From Pseudomonadales bacterium (lineage in GTDB: Bacteria; Pseudomonadota; Gammaproteobacteria; Pseudomonadales; Azotimanducaceae), in NCBI GenBank assembly GCA_017642855.1, contig JAEPOO010000005.1, positions 61,152 through 125,151 of the forward strand: a stretch of 64,000 nt of DNA, read 5' to 3'. Shown piece after piece: positions 48,194-58,200 of this stretch. The notes beneath the pieces were generated by a model that was given only the letters and a program-made list of their open reading frames with translations, did not search any database and was not told the origin of the DNA. Every line of letters begins with the position of its first letter. Within the stretch, counting starts at the first letter, position 1. The translations under genes were made by a program, and so were the position numbers.

Positions 48194-48691
48194 ATGAGTT
48201 ACATGGGAAAGTTAGAATTTGCTGTAGGTTTATGTTGCGCCGCCCTGCTGGTCCTGCCTGCTTCAGCAGAGGAAGACTATTACACCTGGATTGATGAAAA
48301 TGGCGTCGTCAACTACTCGGAAAGAAATCCTCAGGGCTACGATGCCCAGTATATCAACAGCCGAGATGTCCGGTTCGGATACCATCAAAGATCAACCTTC
48401 CCACCACCTCAACCGGATGAAGATGTTCCCAACGAGGAGGGCCCGGAGCCAGATTTGGAGACCGACCAGGAGTTCCGGCAGGAAATGGCCCAGATCGAAG
48501 AGGACAAGGCAAGAAACGCGAAAATCCGAAGGTCCAACTGCCGCGTCGCCCAGGTCAATCTTGAGAAACTCGCTAACTACTCGCGAATCAGGGTCGAAGA
48601 CGACAACGGTGATGTCCGCTTCCTGACCGACGAAGAGAAAGCTGATCGAATGTCTGCCGCTCGCCAGAGCGTTCGCGACAACTGCAACTAG
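48194..48691 (+). CDS. DUF4124-domain secreted protein
   Basis: Start is between 48170 and 48203; I favour 48194 or 48203, since the peptide MGKLEFAVGLCCAALLVLPASA is a signal peptide. The mature N-terminus YYTWIDENGVVNYSERNP is the DUF4124 signature found in many gammaproteobacterial envelope proteins. After it come an acidic/proline linker (PDEDVPNEEGPEPDLETDQE) and a helical C-terminus with two cysteines (NCRVAQVNLEKLA, DNCN). The function is unknown. It diverges from ilvI. Confidence 0.75.
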   Translation: MSYMGKLEFAVGLCCAALLVLPASAEEDYYTWIDENGVVNYSERNPQGYDAQYINSRDVRFGYHQRSTFPPPQPDEDVPNEEGPEPDLETDQEFRQEMAQIEEDKARNAKIRRSNCRVAQVNLEKLANYSRIRVEDDNGDVRFLTDEEKADRMSAARQSVRDNCN

Positions 48692-48701
48692 TCGGATTCC
48701 G

Positions 48702-49406
48702 TCAACTCAACCAGATGAAACCAGCCATCCGGCCCGTTACCCCATCTCTGCGATAAGAGAAAAACTGCGCTTCCTCTCGATAGGTGCAATAGTTGCCGCC
48801 CGATACTGAGACACCCAGCGATGCCAACTGTTCTCGCGCTACAGCGTAGAGATCCATCTGCCATTTCCGATTATCACGCTCAATAAAACCGGTGGACGAA
48901 GAAAACTGTTCCCGAACATCGTCACCTACTTCGTAGCAATCCGAGCTAATTGCAGGCCCCATCCAAGCCATCAAGTCTTCCGGTTTCTCTTTTGTCGTCA
49001 TTGCTGAGACCGTTTCACAGAGAACGCCATTTGCGAGTCCGCGCCATCCGGCATGCGCAACGCCAACGACAGTACCTTGCCGCGATGAAAATAGTACTGG
49101 CAGGCAATCGGCCACCATAATCGCCAGTATCTGGCCGCGTGTTCTGGTAAAGCTCGCGTCAGCTTCGACCGAAGCGGAGTTCTCCGTCGCGAGCACACAA
49201 CGATTACTGTGTACCTGGTTCAGATAAAACGGCTCGGAGGGCAAATCAAGTGACTGGCGGTTTTTCTTTACACGATCCGGCTCATCGCCAACATGCAAAG
49301 CGAGATTAAAGCTCTCATAGGGGGCGACGCTAACGCCATCAACACGAGTGGTAAAGAAAGCACGAACGTTTTCGTGTGCCCGCCAGTCAGGCTCGATTCT
49401 TTTCAT
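48702..49406 (-). CDS. pgeF: Peptidoglycan editing factor / laccase-domain protein
   Basis: This 234-residue protein belongs to the YfiH/PgeF family, which removes misincorporated L-serine-containing muropeptides. Family residues are visible in NQVHSNRC, VADCLPVLFSS and VGVAHAGWRGLANGV; the histidine and cysteine there form the active-site metal-like cluster. It ends close to the DUF4124 gene on the other strand and follows rluD on the same strand with a gap of 6 bp. The rluD-pgeF pairing is widely conserved. Confidence 0.92.
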   Translation of the reverse strand: MKRIEPDWRAHENVRAFFTTRVDGVSVAPYESFNLALHVGDEPDRVKKNRQSLDLPSEPFYLNQVHSNRCVLATENSASVEADASFTRTRGQILAIMVADCLPVLFSSRQGTVVGVAHAGWRGLANGVLCETVSAMTTKEKPEDLMAWMGPAISSDCYEVGDDVREQFSSSTGFIERDNRKWQMDLYAVAREQLASLGVSVSGGNYCTYREEAQFFSYRRDGVTGRMAGFIWLS

Positions 49407-49412
49407 CGCAGC

Positions 49413-50357
49413 TTACTCAGGATAGAGAAAATCGAGCAACTTCATAAAGTCTTCAGGTGGCTCCGCCTGCCAACTCATCTTTTTTCCACTTGCAGGGTGG
49501 TTGAGCGAGAGTTTTTTTGCGTGCAGCGCCTGGCGATCAAATTCCTTGAGCGCCTGCTCAAGCCAGACATCACCGGACTTAGGTCTTCGGTAGTGACCAC
49601 CATACGTTGGATCACCAACCAGCGGGAAGCCAAGGGACTGCATGTGCACCCGGATTTGATGTGTCCTTCCTGTGTCGAGACGACACTCCACCAGAGTATG
49701 TTCTTCAAAGTGTTGAAGCGCGCGATAGTGGGTTCGCGCTTCTTTCCCTTCAGGACGAATCGCCATCTTTTTTCGGTGTACCGGGTGACGGCCGATCGCA
49801 CCCTCAACGGTTCCGTCTATCGGTGTCATCACGCCATAGACGATGGCTTCGTAAACTCGAGATACCACCCGCTCCTGAAGGTCCTGAACAAGTCCATTCT
49901 GGGCTTCAAGGGTTTTGGCAATCACCATCAAACCACTCGTGTCCTTGTCCAATCGGTGCACGATACCCGCGCGGGGAATATGACCCAGTTCCGGCGCATG
50001 ATTGAGCAGAGCATTAAGTAATGTCCCTGACGGGTTTCCGGCACCTGGATGAACCACCAACCCGGGCGGTTTCTTGATCACCAGAATGTGTTCGTCTTCA
50101 AAAATGACTTCCAGCGGAATATCTTCCGCAGCGTCTGTATCAGATGCCTCTTCCACTGAGATAACAACCGACTCACCACCGAAAACCTTATCTCTCGGTT
50201 TGACGGATTTCCCATCCAGGGTGAGACCACCCTCTTTTATCCATAGCTGAAGGCGGGCCCGCGAGTACTGCGGCAACAACGCGGCGACAGCCTGGTCAAG
50301 GCGCTGCAGAGCATATTCCCTGGGGATAACAAATTCGTGATGGATGTGTAGAGACAC
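49413..50357 (-). CDS. rluD: 23S rRNA pseudouridine 1911/1915/1917 synthase
   Basis: RluD modifies helix 69 of 23S rRNA. The 314-residue protein has an N-terminal S4 domain (about 15-80, RLDQAVAALLPQYSRARLQLWI). The catalytic aspartate lies in AGIVHRLDKDTSGLMVIAK, and GRTHQIRVHMQSLGFPLVGD is the second RluA-family motif. It diverges from bamD and shares a transcript with pgeF. The same rluD/bamD opposed arrangement occurs in Pseudomonas. Confidence 0.95.
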   Translation of the reverse strand: MSLHIHHEFVIPREYALQRLDQAVAALLPQYSRARLQLWIKEGGLTLDGKSVKPRDKVFGGESVVISVEEASDTDAAEDIPLEVIFEDEHILVIKKPPGLVVHPGAGNPSGTLLNALLNHAPELGHIPRAGIVHRLDKDTSGLMVIAKTLEAQNGLVQDLQERVVSRVYEAIVYGVMTPIDGTVEGAIGRHPVHRKKMAIRPEGKEARTHYRALQHFEEHTLVECRLDTGRTHQIRVHMQSLGFPLVGDPTYGGHYRRPKSGDVWLEQALKEFDRQALHAKKLSLNHPASGKKMSWQAEPPEDFMKLLDFLYPE

Positions 50358-50432
50358 ACGCTTAGACGTGTTGGGTTTGCATAGAGGCTATGGTTTAATT
50401 AGCGAGTTTTCAAGCACTTAGCTCAATTTCCT

Positions 50433-51257
50433 ATGCGTCATCCCGCCGTCCTTCTGTTCGTTCTCATTTTTGCCTTTGGTTGTTCAAAGGATGATGTTGA
50501 GCAAGACCTCGAAGCAACTGAACTTGCCTACTACACCTCAGCACAGGAAAGCCTTCGCGCTGGGAACTACTCTGGCGCCATTCAGAAGCTTCAGCTGCTT
50601 GAATCCAGATTTCCATTCGGCCGGTACGCTGAGCAGGCACAACTGGAAATCATTTACGCCTACTATAAAAGTGTTCAGCCTGAAGCGGCGCGTTCTGCCG
50701 CAGATCGATTTATTCGACTACATCCAACACATCCAAATGTAGATTATGCTTACTACCTGAAAGGTATGGTGTCGTTCGAGCAGGACAAAAACTTTCTTTC
50801 CAATTTTATCCCCATGGATCCATCTACCAGGGACCCCGGAGCCGCAAGAGAGTCATTCAACGACTTCTCACAATTGATTCGGCGTTTTCCAAACAGTGAA
50901 TACGCACCCGATGCGCAACGTCGAATGAAGTACCTGCGCAACCTACTCGCACAAGCTGAAATCCATGTGGCCAGATATTACATTAAGCGAGGGGCTTACG
51001 TTGCCGCTGCAAATCGCGGACGCTATGTGTTTGAAAATTTTCAAGGCGCTACCGCCGTGCCTGATGCACTTGCCATTATGGTTGAGGCCTATGCACTTCT
51101 CGAGATGAATGAGCTTGCCAGACAGGCCCTGGATGTCCTGGCTGCTAATTACCCGGAACACCATTCTTTAGACAGCGAAGGTAATTTCAAAAGAAGAGAA
51201 GCCGTCAGCCAAGAGCGGAATTGGCTTAACATCATCAGCTTCGGACTGTTTGGCTGA
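50433..51257 (+). CDS. bamD: Outer membrane assembly lipoprotein BamD
   Basis: BamD is an essential lipoprotein of the BAM complex. The signal peptide ends in a lipobox-like IFAFGC at about residue 17, followed by TPR-type repeats (YYTSAQESLRAGNYSGAIQKL, YAEQAQLEIIYAYYKS, NEYAPDAQRRMKYL-like segments). Its 274 residues fit the family. It is followed by pilS after 6 bp, so it may share a transcript with the type IV pilus regulators. Confidence 0.94.
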   Translation: MRHPAVLLFVLIFAFGCSKDDVEQDLEATELAYYTSAQESLRAGNYSGAIQKLQLLESRFPFGRYAEQAQLEIIYAYYKSVQPEAARSAADRFIRLHPTHPNVDYAYYLKGMVSFEQDKNFLSNFIPMDPSTRDPGAARESFNDFSQLIRRFPNSEYAPDAQRRMKYLRNLLAQAEIHVARYYIKRGAYVAAANRGRYVFENFQGATAVPDALAIMVEAYALLEMNELARQALDVLAANYPEHHSLDSEGNFKRREAVSQERNWLNIISFGLFG

Positions 51258-51263
51258 GCCCTC

Positions 51264-52832
51264 GTGAAACAGTTCGACCAATCGTTTCTGGAAGAACAAC
51301 AGAAGGCGCAGCGCGCCACAATATTTAGAGTCTATAACTACTATCGCGTTCTAATCGCGTTCCTGTTTCTTTTCCTCTTCCTGGATCCGAACCTCAACAC
51401 ATTCGTTGGACAGGTCAACCCGGAGCTTTTCAGGGGGACCATCCTTACTTACATCGTCATCAACAGTATTATTGGTGTCGCGACACTTTTTCTAAGTGTG
51501 AATTTCCTGGCCAGGCCGGTTACAGCCATCATCGCTGTCGTTGGCGACATCATTGCGTTAACTTTTTTGATGTCTGCAAGTGGGGGCGTCAGTTCGGGGC
51601 TTGGTAACTTCCTGTTTTTCACTCTCGCATTCGCGGGCGGCATGATTCACGGCCGGGTTTCAACGGTACTGCCTGCGATTGCTTTTATCCTGACGATCTA
51701 CAACGAGTTCTATCTGTTCTTTCTCGGAGAGAACAATACGCAAGCTTTCTTTCAGGCAGGTCTGCTCGGTATCGTCTACTTCGTAACCAATATACTGTTC
51801 CAAACACTGTCGAGACAGCTGCGCTCTCGCCAGTCGGAAGTTTTCACACTCGAGCAAATCAACAACCTGATCATCGAAGGTATGCCCACCGGCGTCGTTG
51901 TTCTCAACAACGACCGAGAGCCTAGATTCATGAACCAGGCAGCAGAGCGTTATCTCGCCCCACAAAACCGTGTGGATATGCCCGAGGTACTGCTTGATTC
52001 TGTGGACACATGGAAGAAAGACCCGCTCAGCAGGTCCGTCACTATTAATCCAGGCAACGGTGTCGAGTTAGTCGCATCATTTTCCGAACTCAACACACCA
52101 GTGGCTGAGACTCTGGTATTTCTCGAGGATAGCACTGAGGTTCAACGACAAGCCCAGCAACTAAAACTGGCTTCTCTGGGACGTTTGTCCGCCAGCATCG
52201 CTCACGAAATACGTAATCCACTGGGTGCCATCAGCCACGCAGCGCAGCTTCTTGGCGAATCGGAGAACCTCGACAAAGCCGATGCCCGACTCTGCGAGAT
52301 TATCCAGAACCACAGTGTCAGGATGAACGATGTCATCGAGAACGTATTGCAGCTGTCTCGACGGCGTGCAGCAGAACCTCGGGACATTGTTTTAGATGAG
52401 TGGCTCAGAGACTTCTTAGTAGATTTTGAAACCGGCTATCAAGGTGCCCCTATTCAAATCGATACACAACTCAGCCCTAATGGCGTTGAAATCAAGGTTG
52501 ATCCACTTCATCTCAGTCAGGTCATGGCAAACCTCTGCCAGAATGGACTTCGCTATAGCAAGAAGAAAACCGGAGAGGCAAAACTGACAATTCGAGGCGG
52601 GCGTGAAAGAGGCACGAATACCCGTCACTTGGAAATTATCGACTACGGTGACGGCGTCAGTGAGGAACTCGAGGCCAACCTCTTCGAACCTTTCTATACC
52701 ACCGAGACAAAAGGTACCGGACTTGGGCTATACATCTCCAAGGAACTCTGCGCATCAAACGATGCCAACCTGAGCTATTCCAGAGCTGAGACCGGTGGCA
52801 GTTCATTCAAGATCACGTTTGTGCAAGACTAA
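51264..52832 (+). CDS. pilS: Sensor histidine kinase PilS
   Basis: PilS controls pilin transcription together with PilR. The start is GTG at 51264. The N-terminal ~190 residues hold about six membrane helices (VLIAFLFLFLFLD, ILTYIVINSIIGVATLFLS), then a PAS domain (about 200-290) and the kinase. H314 is the phosphorylated histidine (ASIAHEIRNPLGAISHAAQLL). N-box and G-box follow (VMANLCQNGLRYS, YGDGVSEE, KGTGLGLYIS). It directly precedes pilR. The domain plan matches Pseudomonas PilS. Confidence 0.92.
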   Translation: MKQFDQSFLEEQQKAQRATIFRVYNYYRVLIAFLFLFLFLDPNLNTFVGQVNPELFRGTILTYIVINSIIGVATLFLSVNFLARPVTAIIAVVGDIIALTFLMSASGGVSSGLGNFLFFTLAFAGGMIHGRVSTVLPAIAFILTIYNEFYLFFLGENNTQAFFQAGLLGIVYFVTNILFQTLSRQLRSRQSEVFTLEQINNLIIEGMPTGVVVLNNDREPRFMNQAAERYLAPQNRVDMPEVLLDSVDTWKKDPLSRSVTINPGNGVELVASFSELNTPVAETLVFLEDSTEVQRQAQQLKLASLGRLSASIAHEIRNPLGAISHAAQLLGESENLDKADARLCEIIQNHSVRMNDVIENVLQLSRRRAAEPRDIVLDEWLRDFLVDFETGYQGAPIQIDTQLSPNGVEIKVDPLHLSQVMANLCQNGLRYSKKKTGEAKLTIRGGRERGTNTRHLEIIDYGDGVSEELEANLFEPFYTTETKGTGLGLYISKELCASNDANLSYSRAETGGSSFKITFVQD

Positions 52833-52836
52833 AGGC

Positions 52837-54252
52837 ATGGCCAACAAGAAAGCGCTCATCATCGACGACGAACCAGATATTCGAGAACTTCTGGAGATCA
52901 CCCTTGGCCGAATGAATATCGACACTGCCAGTGCAGAAGACGTCACCAGCGCTAAATCATTACTGGAGGAACAGACTTTCGATTTCTGTTTGTCGGATAT
53001 GAACCTCCCCGATGGAAACGGCATCGAACTGGTACAGCACATCAGCGATCATTTCCCAGGGATTCCTGTTGCAATGATTACCGCGCACGGCAGCATGGAA
53101 TCAGCTGTTGAAGCATTAAAAGCCGGCGCATTCGATTTTGTATCGAAACCCGTCAACCTGGATCAACTCAGAAATCTTGTTGATACCGCGCTAAATTTGA
53201 AACCATTAAACGCGAAGTCAGACATCGACTCGCCTTCACTGCTTGGGGAAGCCGGTGCGATGAAAGCGCTACGCAAGCAGATCTCAAAACTTGCGCGCAG
53301 CCAGGCACCTATCTACATCAGCGGCGAATCAGGCAGCGGTAAGGAATTAGTAGCACGATCTATTCATGACAATGGCCCCCATCAGGACGGCACTTTTGTT
53401 CCCGTTAACTGCGGCGCCATTCCCAGTGAACTGATGGAAAGTGAATTCTTCGGCCATATGAAAGGCAGTTTTACCGGCGCAGTCAGTGACAAAGAGGGAC
53501 TATTTCAAGCCGCCAGTGGTGGCACTCTGTTTCTTGATGAGGTCGCTGACTTGCCCCTACCCATGCAGGTAAAGCTGCTGAGGGGGATTCAGGAAAAAGC
53601 TGTTCGACCCATCGGAGGACAACAAGAAATTTCTGTAGACGTGCGGATTCTAAGCGCGACACACAAAGACCTGGCCAAAGAAGTTGAGCTGGGCAACTTC
53701 CGTCAGGACCTTTTCTACCGAATCAACGTGATTGAGCTCAGTGTACCCAGCTTGCGGGATCGTATCGAAGACATACCTATGCTTGCAGATTCACTGCTCG
53801 CCAGAATTGCCGAAGAGTACAAAATGCAGGCGCCGAAGATCAGCACAGAAGCAATTAATGCACTAAAAGGCTACGCGTTCCCTGGAAACGTCAGGGAACT
53901 GGAAAATATTCTCGAGCGTGCCATCACACTTTGCGACGACGATGTGATCACTCCTGAGGATCTTCAACTGAGCGGCAGCGCCATCGAGACTGCGCGAGTC
54001 GACCCTGAAGTCGCAAAGGCATCAACTGCAGATGATGCCGACTTGGCAACCGAAGTTTCTGGCGAGGACGCGCGCAAACTTTCACTGCCTGACGATGAAG
54101 AGTCACTCGATTCCTATCTCGAAAACATCGAAAAGAACGTGATTGTAGAAGCGCTAGAAGCAACTCGCTGGAACAAGACTGCCGCAGCAAAAAATCTTGG
54201 CATCACCTTTAGAGCACTGCGATATAAGCTGAAGAAACTCGGCCTCGAGTAG
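52837..54252 (+). CDS. pilR: Sigma-54 activator PilR
   Basis: PilR is an NtrC-type activator of pilin genes. I chose the ATG at 52837, 4 bp after pilS, because MANKKALIIDDEPDIREL is the receiver start; the longer frame only adds 14 residues inside pilS. The receiver holds D54 (LSDMNLPDG). The AAA domain has GESGSGKE, an ESEFFGHMKGSFTGA loop that carries Ser instead of Ala in GAFTGA, and GGTLFLDEVADL. The C-terminal Fis helix ends RWNKTAAAKNLGITFRALRYK. Confidence 0.94.
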   Translation: MANKKALIIDDEPDIRELLEITLGRMNIDTASAEDVTSAKSLLEEQTFDFCLSDMNLPDGNGIELVQHISDHFPGIPVAMITAHGSMESAVEALKAGAFDFVSKPVNLDQLRNLVDTALNLKPLNAKSDIDSPSLLGEAGAMKALRKQISKLARSQAPIYISGESGSGKELVARSIHDNGPHQDGTFVPVNCGAIPSELMESEFFGHMKGSFTGAVSDKEGLFQAASGGTLFLDEVADLPLPMQVKLLRGIQEKAVRPIGGQQEISVDVRILSATHKDLAKEVELGNFRQDLFYRINVIELSVPSLRDRIEDIPMLADSLLARIAEEYKMQAPKISTEAINALKGYAFPGNVRELENILERAITLCDDDVITPEDLQLSGSAIETARVDPEVAKASTADDADLATEVSGEDARKLSLPDDEESLDSYLENIEKNVIVEALEATRWNKTAAAKNLGITFRALRYKLKKLGLE

Positions 54253-54339
54253 GATCGCCTACGCCAAACTACGCATCCGCCTACACCCCGTCCGGGGGTT
54301 CTCATCTAACGTGATCCTGACCGATTCAGGATTGACGCA

Positions 54340-54897
54340 ATGGATGTTGCAAAAGGATTCACCTTCGCCGAACTCGTGGTTGTGCTCGCGGTTATGGCAC
54401 TACTTACCATCATCGCCTTTCCTTCTGTCAGTGACATGCTCGAAAGGCAGGCAACGACAACCGCCGTGAATCGTATGGTCGTGGCTGTAAAAATAGCCAG
54501 AGTCAGCGCCATGCAGTATCGAACAACGACCACGCTGTGTGCGCTGAACGCAGCTGGCAGATGCGGCGCACCCTGGGCGAATGAACTGACCATTTTCCTG
54601 GATAAGAACCAGAACGCTAGACGGGAAGAATCCGAAGACAAACTCAGAGTGGTACCCGCTCTAACCACCGATGCCAGCATCAAGTGGCGTGCGTTCAGAA
54701 ATCGGCAGTATTTGCAGATGACGACATTCGGTATGACCAACTACCAGAACGGCAATTTTGTCGTGTGTCCATCGAGTGGTAATGTCCGTTGGGCGAAGCA
54801 GCTGGTTCTTAACGTTCAGGGGAGATTACGAAAAAACCACCGGATCAACGAGGCTGGATACCCCATCGATCGTAATGGTCGTTTACTGAGATGCTAG
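54340..54897 (+). CDS. fimT: FimT/GspH-type pseudopilin
   Basis: The prepilin-peptidase site is AKG|FTFAELVVVLAVMALL, with glutamate at +5 and a hydrophobic helix, so it is a minor pilin or pseudopilin. The GspH/FimT family plan follows, with a C-terminal disulfide-compatible pair of cysteines (LCALNAAGRC, VVCPSS). It lies after pilSR as in Pseudomonas, where fimU, pilV, pilW, pilX and pilY1 normally follow. Here the next genes are on the opposite strand and the gene overlaps the pilY2-like gene by 4 bp. Confidence 0.85.
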   Translation: MDVAKGFTFAELVVVLAVMALLTIIAFPSVSDMLERQATTTAVNRMVVAVKIARVSAMQYRTTTTLCALNAAGRCGAPWANELTIFLDKNQNARREESEDKLRVVPALTTDASIKWRAFRNRQYLQMTTFGMTNYQNGNFVVCPSSGNVRWAKQLVLNVQGRLRKNHRINEAGYPIDRNGRLLRC

Positions 54898-55247
54898 AAC
54901 TCGACTTCTTCATTGTCGTCGATCTGGTTGATGCGGATGGCCAGCCTGCCATCATCTTCAAGGTCAAAGTACTCGACCTCGACTTTCATGCCTTCGTCCA
55001 GCAGTTCGTAGGCGCCAGCCGATGTGTTCAGCATGGTGACTGGCGTCTCGAAACTGTTTCCAACGACATACCTGAAGCCACTGATGACAATGGTACGCGT
55101 TGCGATATCTTGCTCGCTAACAACACCCTTATCGGTCATGGTGTAGTTTGGCGTGTTCTCACCGTTCAGCAGGTCGTTAAATGTCTGAGCAACTGCTGGC
55201 ATGGCGCCAGCAGCCAATAGCATTAGCCCGTACAATAGATTTCGCAT
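54894..55247 (-). CDS. pilY2: PilY2-like small secreted protein
   Basis: I chose ATG 55247 because GGAG lies 9 nt upstream and the product begins with a signal peptide, MRNLLYGLMLLAAGAMPAVAQ. This gives 117 residues, near PilY2 size. An alternative ATG at 55262 overlaps the pilY1 stop (TAATG). The mature part (FNDLLNGENTPNYTMTDKGVVS, GFRYVVGN, EVEYFDLEDDGRLAIRINQI) has no recognised catalytic motif. Its place right after pilY1 supports the name; sequence support is modest. Confidence 0.65.
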   Translation of the reverse strand: MRNLLYGLMLLAAGAMPAVAQTFNDLLNGENTPNYTMTDKGVVSEQDIATRTIVISGFRYVVGNSFETPVTMLNTSAGAYELLDEGMKVEVEYFDLEDDGRLAIRINQIDDNEEVEF

Positions 55248-55261
55248 CTTATTAGTCTCCA

Positions 55262-58200
55262 TTAATAGCTCGCCTCGAGCCGACGCCATGAAGTTCTACC
55301 AGTATTTGCTCCGAAAGATGTGTTGGTATCGATCACCGTGAGGTCTGTGCCCTGCTGGGTCACAATCTTACTGCCGATAAACGCGGAGTCCGTAGGAGGT
55401 GTCTCATTCGTCAGGATGACACCGGCACCCGTTCTGGGATCGTCGGCCAGGTTATCCGACGCATTGAATGAGCCGTCGTTATTCAAATCAAACACTTGAT
55501 TAATGAAACACTCAGAGCTCCCAGTATCCGGGCAGAATGAGAGCAAAGCACCACCAGCCTGACCGACACAACTCCCTTCAGGTCTCGGGAATACCGAGGC
55601 GGTGAAAGCAAGCCCGCCTCTAACCTGAATGTTTCGAATCGCTCGTTCACCGGGGAACTGAGGGTCGCCCGTAGGCTCGCCGGTTGGAATCGGCGTTTCA
55701 GGTGCGGGCGTATCGAGGTCGATGAACCAACCTTTACGATTCTCGATGATCGAATAGTCAACCGGGTTGTCAGACAGCACACGGACCTGACCCTGCGTTG
55801 AGTCATTTATTCCCGTATACCACTGCTCTACCAGCTCGCTCTTCAATATCTCTTCTGGGCCAAATCGATCCCAGATACCGTAGATAGATTGAATCGATTC
55901 ATCCGTCGCGTCACCCGTACGCATGTACGCACCCGTGCCAAACATCAGAATAATGCCCTCTTCCTCCGTTGGATGGGTGATCGCAAGCGCTTGCGTTGTA
56001 ATCGGCTGAATCGCTTCATCCACGGTACCTGGCTTGTACTTGGCTTCAAAGATCTTGGTCACACTCCAATCAAGGAAATCATCGCTCGACATATTGAAGC
56101 GGAAGAGGTTGCCCTGCATGTCACCCGCATAACCGTAGTCAGCGGTGCCGTTGCCATCGAAATCGATCAATCGAACTTCACCCAGGCCGTTCGGCAGGTT
56201 GTTACCCTCGTCATCAAGGAAGGTGCCAAAGGTGGTATCCAGTTTCACGAAGTCGTAATCCTCATCAGTGTCCGTGTCTGTACAGCCAGCAGGCAGCGGT
56301 GTCGCATCAAGCACCGTATTGTGCTTCTTGTCCGGGTGACACCAGACGCCATCAACACCGCCATCCAGGAAGAGCACAAACATCTTGGCAATACCAGCGG
56401 TGGAGTTATAGCCATTGCCGAAAGCGGCTATCCATCTGGGCGTGCCGTCAGGGTCTCTGACGTTGCTCATAGCCAGCGTCGGGACGCCGAGCGTGTAACC
56501 CAGATCCTTAACAGGCTGTGGCACTGCCTGAAGATCCATGCGCATGGTGCTATCCGCATTCGTCAAAGGAGTATCAGGATTATTGTCAACCACCGGATAG
56601 GCATCATCAGCATCGGTGAATTCCCAAAGAGTTATCTGATCAGCGGTCGCTTCCGTGAACTTAGATGGATCCGTGACATCCAGTGCGAAGTACGCTTTCG
56701 CACCGGCGCCTTGGCCATTCACAACCACCGTGCGCCATTCCTTGTCACCATCGTTGTCCCAATCGATATGAACATCATTCACTGCTGGTGACGAGTCGAC
56801 AAAGTACTCATGAGTGTATTCATAGTTCAGCAGATTAGAAATCTTATTGCTGAAATTCCCTGTCATCAGATTGTCCGGAACATACGCCATAAGTTCATCA
56901 CCGGTTACCGCGTCAAATCCGTGGAACATCCCGTCGTTCGCCGCGACATAAACAACATCCGCCCTATCTGCCCAGGTTACCTGGAAGTCTGCGTACCCTG
57001 GTGCCCAGCCGCTGTAAAGCTCACAGTCACCGGTGGAGTCGTTTGCCTCAAGACAGATAAACTCACGTCCAGCCCGATTCGGCGGTGAAATAAAAGTGGG
57101 CGCTGAGTGCACGATGTCACCCAACTTACCTTCGATACCTGGACGTTCCCTGAAGTTACCAGCAGGACGCTCGTTGGTATCATCACCTCGCAGATAATTG
57201 ACCTTCTGCAAAACTTCCAGATTCTGTTGCTCAACTGGCGCATCACCATCTGAGATGAAAAGTGCTCTCTGATCCGAGTTCAAACTCAAAGGCCGGAAAG
57301 GGATCCCCGTGTTAGTCGAACGATCGAGCGTCATAATAACCCGCTCGTCATAGGTCTTCAGGTCAAGTTGCGCTGCCGCATTCCAAGCTTCATCACCAAT
57401 CTGGACAAGGCCGTTCTCGTCGACATCAAAGTCCTGCGCTATGAGATCACCGGTATTGTTCTTCGTGTTATAAAACGCTCGGAACACTAATGTGTCCTGC
57501 TGGACTTCCTGAGAGTTAAAACTCACCGCTGATGCCGAACCACTCGCTTTCTGGAATTCATCGAAAGCATCGAGTAACGCATCTGCCAGACCCGTCGCAT
57601 TACCCGCGCTCAGATACTGGCCTCGGCCATTAACGGCAGCGTGGCGCATGTCGTCAATCTTACGTATGTTGGAAAAGTAGGGGTTACCCCAGTTGAACGA
57701 CTGCGTGTAATCGGTCGGCACGTCTTCGTCTTGAATCAAACCATCAACACCAAAGCCAATCGTGTAGGTCTTCATGTGCTGATGCATCTTCTCGTTGTTC
57801 ATATCTTCGAACGCATTGACCGCTGCGCCGTCTCGGTCACGAGCCGTAGTCGGCACTTCGTTAGCGAGCGTATGCAGGTCGCGTTCATAGAAATGCATTG
57901 CCACGTCCGCCAGTGTTCTGTCGCTGCCGCCGGCATAAAGACCGCCGTCAAAATTACTGTCTGTCGGATCATCGTTATCCGTCGGATCATCCGCATCACC
58001 TGCATAAAAGGGATTAAACCGTCCAGTCCAGGTGCCATCTGAAATCAACAGTGTGAAGTTTTGCTGACAGTTACCCGCTGGTGCTGCGTAAAGCGGACAC
58101 TCGCCGTCACCTGGAGTACCAGCACCATGACCGAAGTAACCGCCAGACTTACACTCAAAGAATCGACCCGCCTTTTCAAGGGAACGTCGAAGGGGTGTTC

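Noticed and set aside
54283..54300. Terminator after pilR
   Set aside because: ACCCC/GGGGGT with a 4-nt loop is present but lacks a T-run; too weak to list.
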